From the NCBI GenBank assembly GCA_002869615.1, contig PKUH01000057.1:33314-97313 (forward strand): 64,000 nucleotides of DNA, in the 5' to 3' direction. Position 1 is the first letter of the stretch, and every line of letters starts with the position of its first letter. A model generated the notes under the pieces. The model was not told the origin of the DNA and did not search any database. It saw only the letters and a program-made list of their open reading frames with translations. Position numbers and translations under genes: made by a program. This document shows positions 57,601-64,000 of the stretch, in pieces. This stretch comes from Desulfuromonas sp. (GTDB lineage: Bacteria; Desulfobacterota; Desulfuromonadia; Desulfuromonadales; UBA2294).

Positions 57601-58140
57601 TTATTTACGGAAAGGCATGCCCATTTTGGTCAGCAATGCCCGTCCCTGTTCATCAGTTTTCGCCGTGGTGACAATCGTGACGTTCAGACCCTTGACCTTG
57701 TCAATCTTATCGAGATCGATCTCCGGGAAAATGATCTGCTCACGGATACCGAGGGTATAGTTGCCACGACCGTCGAACGCCTTCGGTGAGATTCCCTTGA
57801 AGTCGCGAACGCGCGGCAGGGCAGAATTGATCAGACGATCAAGAAACTCCCAGGCACGGTCACGACGCAAGGTCACAGAACAACCGATCGGCATGTCTTC
57901 ACGCAGCTTGAACTGGGCAATCGAACGTTTGGCCCGGGTGATGATCGCCTTCTGCCCGGTGATCATGCTCAATTCTTCAGCTGCTGATTCAAGAACCTTT
58001 ATATTGGTAATAGCTTCCCCGAGACCCATATTCAAAACAACCTTCTCGACACGGGGAGCTTCCATCGTATTCTTGAGCTGCAGTTCCTTCAAAAGTTCAG
58101 GAAGCATCTCTTTTTCATATTTATCTTTCAGCCTTGCCAT
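57601..58140 (-). CDS. rplE: 50S ribosomal protein L5
   Basis: 179 residues. [38 protein letters not shown] and [14 protein letters not shown] are conserved. It binds 5S rRNA and contacts P-site tRNA. ATG 58140. Confidence 0.97.
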   Translation of the reverse strand: MARLKDKYEKEMLPELLKELQLKNTMEAPRVEKVVLNMGLGEAITNIKVLESAAEELSMITGQKAIITRAKRSIAQFKLREDMPIGCSVTLRRDRAWEFLDRLINSALPRVRDFKGISPKAFDGRGNYTLGIREQIIFPEIDLDKIDKVKGLNVTIVTTAKTDEQGRALLTKMGMPFRK

Positions 58141-58152
58141 GGAAATTCTCCC

Positions 58153-58482
58153 TTACTTATCGACAATCTCGTTGCATTTTTTGCAGTAGCGAACCTTGCT
58201 ACCATCATCGAGGACCTTCTGTCCGGTCCGGGCCGGCTTGTTACAGGAGGTACAGATCAGCTGAACATTTGAAATGTCAATCGATGCTTCCTTCTCGATG
58301 ATGCCACCTTCGCTGTTTGCCTGGGTCGGACGGGTATGGCGCTTGACAACGTTGAGGTTTTCAACCAGTACACGCTTTTTGTCAGGCAGTACCCGAAGGA
58401 TCTTGCCCGACTTGCCCTTGTCCTTGCCGGCAAGAATCATTACAGTATCGTCTTTTTTGACGTGAAGCTTTACGACAGCCAT
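58153..58482 (-). CDS. rplX: 50S ribosomal protein L24
   Basis: 109 residues. The KOW motif KKDDTVMILAGKDKGKSGKI lies near the N-terminus. A C-terminal pair of CxxC-type knuckles (CTSCNKPAR and CKKCNEIV) could bind zinc. An assembly initiator of the 50S subunit. Confidence 0.96.
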   Translation of the reverse strand: MAVVKLHVKKDDTVMILAGKDKGKSGKILRVLPDKKRVLVENLNVVKRHTRPTQANSEGGIIEKEASIDISNVQLICTSCNKPARTGQKVLDDGSKVRYCKKCNEIVDK

Positions 58483-58503
58483 GGTTATTCTCCCAAATCC
58501 TCT

Positions 58504-58872
58504 TTACAGAACTTCCGGAGCAAGCGAAACAATTTTCATGTAACGACGGGCTCGCAGCTCTCTGGCGACCGGCCCGAAGATACGGGTGCCGATCGGTTCG
58601 CCGGCCGGGTTGATGACGACGGCGGAATTGTTATCGAAACGGATCAGACTCCCATCCTGCCGCGCAACTTCCTTCTTGGTCCGGACGATGACGGCACGAA
58701 CGATGTCACCCTTTTTGACTTTGGAGTTCGGCATCGCTTCGCGAACCGAACAGATTATCTGATCGCCAAGGTGGGCGTACTTACGCTTTGACCCGCCGGG
58801 AACCTTGATACAGATTAACTTCCGGGCACCGGAGTTATCTGCAACATCAAGCATGCTCTGCATCTGAATCAT
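58504..58872 (-). CDS. rplN: 50S ribosomal protein L14
   Basis: 122 residues. [19 protein letters not shown] at the start and [20 protein letters not shown] near the end identify it. ATG 58872. Confidence 0.97.
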   Translation of the reverse strand: MIQMQSMLDVADNSGARKLICIKVPGGSKRKYAHLGDQIICSVREAMPNSKVKKGDIVRAVIVRTKKEVARQDGSLIRFDNNSAVVINPAGEPIGTRIFGPVARELRARRYMKIVSLAPEVL

Positions 58873-58883
58873 GACTCGTACTC

Positions 58884-59147
58884 CTAAACGGCAACGTGTT
58901 TTTCAAGGATTTCAGAAACCTGCCAGTGCTTGTCCTTCGAAAGGGGACGGGTCTCGATGATCAGGACCTTGTCTCCGGTCGCACAGGCGTTTTCACTGTC
59001 ATGCGCCTTGAACTTGACGTTCCGCTTGATGTATTTCTTGTAAACGGGATGTTTGACCATCTGCTCGACCTTGACAACAACGGTCTTGTCCATTTTGTCA
59101 CTTGTGACCACCCCGATACGACTTTTACGTTTTCCACGTTCTTTCAT
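58884..59147 (-). CDS. rpsQ: 30S ribosomal protein S17
   Basis: 87 residues. [20 protein letters not shown] and [18 protein letters not shown] are family signatures. ATG 59147. Confidence 0.97.
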   Translation of the reverse strand: MKERGKRKSRIGVVTSDKMDKTVVVKVEQMVKHPVYKKYIKRNVKFKAHDSENACATGDKVLIIETRPLSKDKHWQVSEILEKHVAV

Positions 59148-59163
59148 GGTATCCTCGGTTTTC

Positions 59164-59352
59164 CTAAGCGTTCTTCTCTTTAATCACGGTATAAACCCGT
59201 GCGATATCTTTCTTAACCTGGGAAATCCGAGCTGGATTGTCCAGGTGGCCGGTGTGCAGCTGAAAACGAAGGTTGAAAAGATCCTGGTTCAGTTCGGCAC
59301 TCTTCTTTTCCAGATCGTCTACACTGAGATCCCTGAGTTCACTAGCCTTCAT
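59164..59352 (-). CDS. rpmC: 50S ribosomal protein L29
   Basis: 62 residues from ATG 59352 ([20 protein letters not shown]); GGGAGG lies nine bases upstream, whereas an ATG three codons earlier is too close to it. [19 protein letters not shown] is the L29 core. It overlaps the rplP end by 11 bases. Confidence 0.94.
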   Translation of the reverse strand: MKASELRDLSVDDLEKKSAELNQDLFNLRFQLHTGHLDNPARISQVKKDIARVYTVIKEKNA

Positions 59353-59767
59353 GGGAATCATCCTCCCTGCTTACAAACTTTGTTTTTATCGACAGCTTGT
59401 GGGCACCGAGCCGCAGAGCTTCGCGGGCAATCTCCTCGGGAACACCCTGCATTTCGTAAAGCATCATCCCGGGCCGAATCACAGCAACCCAGCTTTCCGG
59501 GGAGCCCTTGCCTTTACCCATCCGGGTTTCTGCAGCCTTGCGGGTTAATGACTTATCCGGAAAAGCACGAATCCAGATCTTGCCACCACGCTTGATATAA
59601 CGGGTCATGGCACGACGTGCCGCCTCGATCTGGCGGGCCGAGAGCCATCCGCACTCGGTTGCCTGCAGACCGAAATCCCCAAAGTTCAGTTCGGTGCCGC
59701 CCGGATTGGTTCCCCGCATCCGGCCCTTGAACTGTTTTCTATGTTTTACCTTCTTCGGCATTAACAT
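59342..59767 (-). CDS. rplP: 50S ribosomal protein L16
   Basis: 141 residues. [17 protein letters not shown] near the start; [20 protein letters not shown] and [20 protein letters not shown] are canonical. ATG 59767 has AGGAG nine bases upstream; an ATG two codons later is possible. Confidence 0.96.
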   Translation of the reverse strand: MLMPKKVKHRKQFKGRMRGTNPGGTELNFGDFGLQATECGWLSARQIEAARRAMTRYIKRGGKIWIRAFPDKSLTRKAAETRMGKGKGSPESWVAVIRPGMMLYEMQGVPEEIAREALRLGAHKLSIKTKFVSREDDSHEG

Positions 59768-59796
59768 GACGCCAAACTCCTATTAACAGATAAACT

Positions 59797-60438
59797 TTAT
59801 TGCTGTGGTTCCTGGGCCAGGACCTCACCTTTGAAGATCAGAACCTGAACCCCGATAATTCCGTAGGTCGTCTTCGCCTCGGCAAATCCGTAGTCGATAT
59901 CGGCGCGCAGAGTATGGAGAGGAACACGACCTTCACGATACCACTCGGTGCGGCTCATTTCAGCGCCGCCCAGTCGACCCGAGCAGGTGATCTTGATCCC
60001 CTTGGCGCCGAACTTGAGAGACTGACTGACCGACTTTTTCATGGCCCTGCGGAATGCGACCCGCCGCTCGAGCTGCAGGGCAACATTTTCAGCAACAAGC
60101 TGGGCATCAACTTCCGGCTTACGGACTTCCTGGATATTCAGGAAGACTTCATTATCGGTCAGCTTGGCGAGTTCTTTTTTCAGAACTTCAACCTCCGAGC
60201 CCTTCTTGCCAATGATGATTCCCGGGCGGGCAGCATGAATATGAATTTTTGTTTTGTTAGCAGCCCGCTCAAGCTCGATCTTCGAAATGCCCGCGTGAAA
60301 CAGGCGCTTTTTCAGATATTCGCGGAGCTTGATATCTTCATGGAGCAGCTTGGCATAATCAGCCTCGGCGTACCAGCGTGATTCCCAGGTACGAATAATA
60401 CCAAGACGAAAACCTATTGGATGAACTTTCTGGCCCAA
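59797..60438 (-). CDS. rpsC: 30S ribosomal protein S3
   Basis: 213 residues, [20 protein letters not shown]. The KH-domain GxxG lies in [20 protein letters not shown]. The C-terminal [20 protein letters not shown] is conserved. It starts with TTG at 60438 after AGGAGG and AGAGG. Confidence 0.97.
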   Translation of the reverse strand: MGQKVHPIGFRLGIIRTWESRWYAEADYAKLLHEDIKLREYLKKRLFHAGISKIELERAANKTKIHIHAARPGIIIGKKGSEVEVLKKELAKLTDNEVFLNIQEVRKPEVDAQLVAENVALQLERRVAFRRAMKKSVSQSLKFGAKGIKITCSGRLGGAEMSRTEWYREGRVPLHTLRADIDYGFAEAKTTYGIIGVQVLIFKGEVLAQEPQQ

Positions 60439-60455
60439 ACCTCTACCTCCTCAGG

Positions 60456-60791
60456 CTAGCTTTTCTCGTCAAGAACGACCGTAATATGTGCGGTCGGCTT
60501 GCGGATCCGGGTTGCACGACCCTGGGCGCGCGGCATAAAACGGCGCAGAACAGAGCCCTGATCAACAGAAATTGTCTTCACATAAAGGCGATCAATATCA
60601 TCGATCCCCTTCTGCTCTGCATTGGCAACAGCAGAGCTGACCAGTTTCGAGACAATAGCCGCCGATCTCTTCGGTGAAAACTTCAGAATATTCAAAGCGT
60701 CCTGCACCCCTTTGCCCCGGATCATGTCGATAACCAGGCGGGTTTTCTGCGGCGACAGACGCGCACTTTTCAATGTGGCTTTAGCTTCCAT
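60456..60791 (-). CDS. rplV: 50S ribosomal protein L22
   Basis: 111 residues. LSPQKTRLVIDMIRGKGVQD, then the exit-tunnel loop RFMPRAQGRATRIRKPTAHI. ATG 60791. Confidence 0.97.
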   Translation of the reverse strand: MEAKATLKSARLSPQKTRLVIDMIRGKGVQDALNILKFSPKRSAAIVSKLVSSAVANAEQKGIDDIDRLYVKTISVDQGSVLRRFMPRAQGRATRIRKPTAHITVVLDEKS

Positions 60792-60818
60792 CTGATACTC
60801 CTTTACGGATGCGTCCGC

Positions 60819-61085
60819 TTACCTTTTCTTGTCGGAACCGTGACCGTAATAGGTCCGGGTTGGTGCAAATTCACCGAGTTTGTGTCCAACCATGTTCTCA
60901 GTAACAAACACCGGGACGAATTTCTTGCCGTTGTGAACGGCGAATGTCAGTCCGACAAATTCCGGAAAAATTGTGGAGCGCCGGGACCAGGTCTTGATAA
61001 CTTTATGGGAACCGGGTTCGGTTGCATCTACCTTGCGCATCAGACTTGCTTCTACGTAAGGCCCTTTTTTAATTGATCTTGCCAC
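60819..61085 (-). CDS. rpsS: 30S ribosomal protein S19
   Basis: 88 residues. [39 protein letters not shown] and [16 protein letters not shown] are canonical. It starts with GTG at 61085 after GAGGAG. Confidence 0.97.
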   Translation of the reverse strand: MARSIKKGPYVEASLMRKVDATEPGSHKVIKTWSRRSTIFPEFVGLTFAVHNGKKFVPVFVTENMVGHKLGEFAPTRTYYGHGSDKKR

Positions 61086-61116
61086 TGTCGTCTCCTCTAT
61101 CTACAATGACGCTCGG

Positions 61117-61941
61117 TTATTTCTTGCGCCGGCGAACGATAAACTTGTCGGTACGGCGATTCGTTCTGGTCTTGTATCCCTTGGTCGGAACACCCCACGG
61201 TGTCACCGGATGGCGGCCACCGGAGCTTTTACCTTCACCACCGCCGTGCGGATGGTCAACCGGGTTCATCGCAACGCCTCGTGATTGCGGACGTTTGCCG
61301 AGCCAGCGGTTACGACCGGCCTTGCCAATCTTGATATTTTCATGGTCGGTATTACCAACCTGGCCGATCGTGGCGCAGCAGTTCTGATGAACCAGGCGAA
61401 CTTCGCCTGAAGGGAGCCGCAGTTGAGCATACTTCCCTTCCTTTGCAGCGAGCATGGCGTAAGTACCGGCACTGCGTGCCAGCTGACCGCCTTTGCCGAC
61501 CTTGAGCTCTATATTGTGAATCCAGGTACCGAGCGGAATCGACTTGATCGACATGGCGTTACCCGGCACGATATCAGCTGACTCGCTGGCAACAACCGTA
61601 TCACCGACCTTGACTCCGACCGGCGCCAGAATATAGCGCTTTTCTCCATCAGCATAATTCAGCAGTGCTATATGCGCTGACCGGTTGGGGTCGTATTCAA
61701 CCGAAGCAATCTTTGCCGGAACCTCTTTTTTGTCACGCTTGAAATCGATAATCCGATATTGACGTTTGTGTCCACCGCCTGTGTGACGCTTGGTAATCCG
61801 TCCGTGGTTATTACGGCCGCCACTTTTGGAAAGAGGCGCCAACAGCGATTTTTCAGGCGTCGACTTGGTGATCTCCTCGAAAGTTGAGGAGGTCATCCCC
61901 CGGCGCCCGGCTGAGGTCGGCTTGTAGCTTTTGATCCCCAT
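61117..61941 (-). CDS. rplB: 50S ribosomal protein L2
   Basis: 274 residues, [40 protein letters not shown] and the peptidyl-transferase-proximal [20 protein letters not shown] are diagnostic. ATG 61941. Confidence 0.98.
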   Translation of the reverse strand: MGIKSYKPTSAGRRGMTSSTFEEITKSTPEKSLLAPLSKSGGRNNHGRITKRHTGGGHKRQYRIIDFKRDKKEVPAKIASVEYDPNRSAHIALLNYADGEKRYILAPVGVKVGDTVVASESADIVPGNAMSIKSIPLGTWIHNIELKVGKGGQLARSAGTYAMLAAKEGKYAQLRLPSGEVRLVHQNCCATIGQVGNTDHENIKIGKAGRNRWLGKRPQSRGVAMNPVDHPHGGGEGKSSGGRHPVTPWGVPTKGYKTRTNRRTDKFIVRRRKK

Positions 61942-61973
61942 TATACTAACTCCATTCAGTAAGTTTCAGACGA

Positions 61974-62261
61974 TTAAACACCAAAAAAGTCAATGTTGCT
62001 TCCTTCGGCAAGTGTCACAAAGGCCTTCTTGCGGTTCGAGCGCTTACCGAACTTGAGCCCGACGCGCTTCACCTTGCCGGCGACGATATTGGTGTTTACG
62101 TTCGTCACTTTTACATCGAAAGCTTTTTCAACAGCCTGCTTGATTTGAACCTTGTTGGCATTTATGGCAACCTCGAATGCGACAACCTGGTTATCCTCTT
62201 TCAGCTGGTTTGTCTTTTCCGTAATCAACGGCTTCTTGATAATCTGATGCAGCGGTTTCAT
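61974..62261 (-). CDS. rplW: 50S ribosomal protein L23
   Basis: 95 residues. [20 protein letters not shown] and [20 protein letters not shown] identify it. It forms the SRP and trigger-factor docking site at the tunnel exit. It overlaps rplD by four bases (ATGA). Confidence 0.96.
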   Translation of the reverse strand: MKPLHQIIKKPLITEKTNQLKEDNQVVAFEVAINANKVQIKQAVEKAFDVKVTNVNTNIVAGKVKRVGLKFGKRSNRKKAFVTLAEGSNIDFFGV

Positions 62262-62881
62262 TTTGCCAACACTCCTTCCAGCTTCGATACAGCGTCCGAA
62301 GTAATCAGCATATTGCGATACTTCATGACATCGAAAACATTGACGCCATCACTCCGCAGGACCTTGACGTGCGGTATGTTGCGAGCCGACAATTCAACAT
62401 TGGTATTCGAATCATCGATAACGACCAGAACATTGTCCAGCTCAAAGCGCTTCAGGAATTCGGAAAATCCACGGGTGCTGATATCTTCAACCTGCAGCTC
62501 ATTAAGGACTGTCATCTTCTCTTCCTTGAACCGGAGAGAAAGGGCGCTTTTGAGAGCCGATTTCTTAACCTTGCGGTTCAATTTGAAGGAATAGTCCCGT
62601 GGAGTCGGGCCGAAAACAACACCGCCGCCAACATGGTTCGGTGCGGTAACCGTTCCCTGACGGGCGTTACCGGTTCCTTTTTGGCGATACGGTTTTTTAC
62701 CACCACCACGGATTTCACCACGGCTCTTGACCTTGGCATTGCCACCACGGCGGGCGGCAAGCTGGTAACGGACCATATCGTGAATCAGGTAACCCTTGAC
62801 ATCGGCATTGAAGATGTCGTCATTCAATTCGAGGTCCGAAACCTTTTTCTTGTTCATGTCATAAACAGCAATTTTAGCCAT
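62258..62881 (-). CDS. rplD: 50S ribosomal protein L4
   Basis: 207 residues. The tunnel loop [20 protein letters not shown] followed by [19 protein letters not shown] is characteristic. Autoregulator of S10 operons in gammaproteobacteria. ATG 62881. Confidence 0.97.
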   Translation of the reverse strand: MAKIAVYDMNKKKVSDLELNDDIFNADVKGYLIHDMVRYQLAARRGGNAKVKSRGEIRGGGKKPYRQKGTGNARQGTVTAPNHVGGGVVFGPTPRDYSFKLNRKVKKSALKSALSLRFKEEKMTVLNELQVEDISTRGFSEFLKRFELDNVLVVIDDSNTNVELSARNIPHVKVLRSDGVNVFDVMKYRNMLITSDAVSKLEGVLAK

Positions 62882-62914
62882 TGTCTATCTCCTGCAATCC
62901 CGATCCGATCGTCG

Positions 62915-63553
62915 CTACTTGGCAGCCTTGACTGCCTTATGGATCATAACCATGCTGTTGCGCGATCCCGGAATGGCACCCTTGATAAGAAGAATGTTCT
63001 GCTCCGGGCGAATCTCTACGACTTCCAGATTCTGGGCGGTCGTATTTTCATTACCCATCTGGCCAGCCATTTTCTTGCCCTTGAAAACCTTTGCCGGCCA
63101 GGCACTGGCACCAATCGCACCGGCGCGTCGATGGAATTTCGAACCATGAGTGGCCCGTCCACCGGAAAAGCCCCAACGCTTGATAACGCCCTGGAACCCT
63201 TTGCCCTTGCTGGTACCGCTGACATCGATCTTGTCACCGGCCGAGAAAACCGTATTGCAGGTAATTTCGTCGCCAACATTATAGTCGTCGATATTATCGG
63301 CCTGTACTTCGCGCAGAAAGGCGAAACTTCCCTTGCCGGCCGCCTTGAAGTGACCCATCTCTGCCTTGTTGGTGCGCTGGGCCTTCTTGGTTCCGAATCC
63401 GAGCTGCAGGGCATTATAGCCGTCGGTCTGCTCTTGCTTCTTCTGCAGGACCGTACAGGGCCCGGCTTCAACAACGGTCACCGGAACGCGCTGACCATTG
63501 GCCGTAAAGACCTGGGTCATTCCTAGTTTTTTTCCAATAATTGCCTGAATCAT
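62915..63553 (-). CDS. rplC: 50S ribosomal protein L3
   Basis: 212 residues, MIQAIIGKKLGMTQVFTANG. The central extension near the peptidyl-transferase centre has GFQGVIKRWGFSGGRATHGS. ATG 63553. Confidence 0.97.
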   Translation of the reverse strand: MIQAIIGKKLGMTQVFTANGQRVPVTVVEAGPCTVLQKKQEQTDGYNALQLGFGTKKAQRTNKAEMGHFKAAGKGSFAFLREVQADNIDDYNVGDEITCNTVFSAGDKIDVSGTSKGKGFQGVIKRWGFSGGRATHGSKFHRRAGAIGASAWPAKVFKGKKMAGQMGNENTTAQNLEVVEIRPEQNILLIKGAIPGSRNSMVMIHKAVKAAK

Positions 63554-63578
63554 GATGCTTACCTTCTTCTAGGCTGCA

Positions 63579-63887
63579 TTAAAGCTTGATTTCTACATCG
63601 ACACCGGCTGAGAGGTCGAGCTTCATCAAAGCATCAACCGTCTGCTGGGTCGGCTCGACAATGTCAAGCAACCTCTTGTGCGTGCGCATTTCAAACTGCT
63701 CACGGCTCTTCTTGTCAACATGCGGGCCACGCAACACGCAGTACTTGTTGATCACGGTCGGCAGTGGGATCGGGCCGGCAACGCGAGCACCGGTCCGCTT
63801 GGCCGTATCGACGATCTCGTTAACCGAGATGTCCAGCAATTTGTGATCGTAGGCCTTCAGCCGAATTCTGATCTTCTGGCTCTGCAT
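63579..63887 (-). CDS. rpsJ: 30S ribosomal protein S10
   Basis: 102 residues from ATG 63887 ([19 protein letters not shown]); GAGG lies six bases upstream. [20 protein letters not shown] and the NusE-type [19 protein letters not shown] ending are canonical. First gene of the S10 operon; tuf lies directly upstream. Confidence 0.97.
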   Translation of the reverse strand: MQSQKIRIRLKAYDHKLLDISVNEIVDTAKRTGARVAGPIPLPTVINKYCVLRGPHVDKKSREQFEMRTHKRLLDIVEPTQQTVDALMKLDLSAGVDVEIKL

Positions 63888-63901
63888 CTGCAACCTCGTC
63901 T

Positions 63902-64000
63902 TTACTCGATAATTTTGGAGACAACACCGGCACCGACGGTCCGGCCACCTTCGCGGATTGCGAAACGCAGGCCTTCGTCCATGGCGATCGGTGTGATCAG
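63902..64000 (-). CDS. tuf: elongation factor Tu, C-terminal fragment (partial at window edge)
   Basis: 32 codons and the TAA stop are visible. [20 protein letters not shown] then VSKIIE is the conserved end of EF-Tu domain 3. The rest of the gene lies beyond the right edge. It marks the str-to-S10 junction. Confidence 0.95.
   Translation of the reverse strand: MITPIAMDEGLRFAIREGGRTVGAGVVSKIIE

Overview
The window looks like a chromosomal segment of a diderm bacterium of the Desulfuromonadia (Geobacter / Pelobacter / Desulfuromonas relatives). This is an inference from gene content and order: a zinc-binding (C+) set of ribosomal proteins in S10-spc-alpha order with secY-adk-map-rpmJ, lptD for an outer membrane, citramalate synthase, a cdaA-cdaR-glmM c-di-AMP module, a trp cluster with two TrpB types, and a GEMM-I (c-di-GMP) riboswitch. 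Base composition looks moderately GC-rich, except for an AT-rich islet near 24-25.8 kb; I did not compute it. Nearly all genes are on the minus strand.

Layout, left to right. (1) 1-3.8 kb: a partial E2-like protein with an E3-binding domain, a divergent fadJ-type beta-oxidation gene, and a small zinc-ribbon protein. (2) 3.9-18.0 kb: one tight minus-strand run read from right to left, ftsH-folP-cdaA-cdaR-glmM-pdxJ-acpS-nnr-CBS-tsaE-lpdA-lysC-cimA-HhH protein. Many of its junctions are ATGA/GTGA overlaps. It mixes membrane proteolysis, folate, c-di-AMP and cell-wall precursor synthesis, PLP, ACP activation, metabolite repair and amino-acid synthesis. (3) 18.1-23.7 kb: tilS, tRNA-Met, a Sel1-repeat protein, a small nuclease-like protein, an M23 peptidase, a cysteine-loop response regulator behind a GEMM-I riboswitch with terminator, and a rhodanese gene broken by an in-frame TAA. 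(4) 23.8-25.9 kb: a 2-kb islet carrying hipA and a hipB-like gene. It is flanked by a 23-bp direct repeat made of the 3' end of tRNA-fMet and has four phased palindromic operator-like sites upstream of hipA.

(5) 26-34.6 kb: a SPOR protein, argS, ftsB, a ComEA-like protein, lptD, folC, accD and an MBL phosphodiesterase-like protein. (6) 34.6-45 kb: trpE-G-D-C-B2-F-B, then a DEAD-box helicase and a family-5-type uracil-DNA glycosylase, then trpA. A 190-bp palindromic element sits between trpG and trpD. (7) 45.1-48.5 kb: a SlyD-like FKBP, a YdjM-type membrane protein and a ClC transporter with CBS domains. (8) 48.7-64 kb: alpha, spc and S10 ribosomal operons, ending in the 3' end of tuf. The distal gene rplQ carries a 75-residue acidic (APAEE)15 tail.

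Items most worth a second look: the hip islet with its phased operator array; the c-di-GMP riboswitch controlling an unusual Cys-loop receiver protein; the E2-like protein whose lipoyl lysine is replaced by Met; the rhodanese stop codon exactly where relatives are expected to carry Cys or Sec; and the minisatellite-encoded acidic tails on two unrelated proteins.
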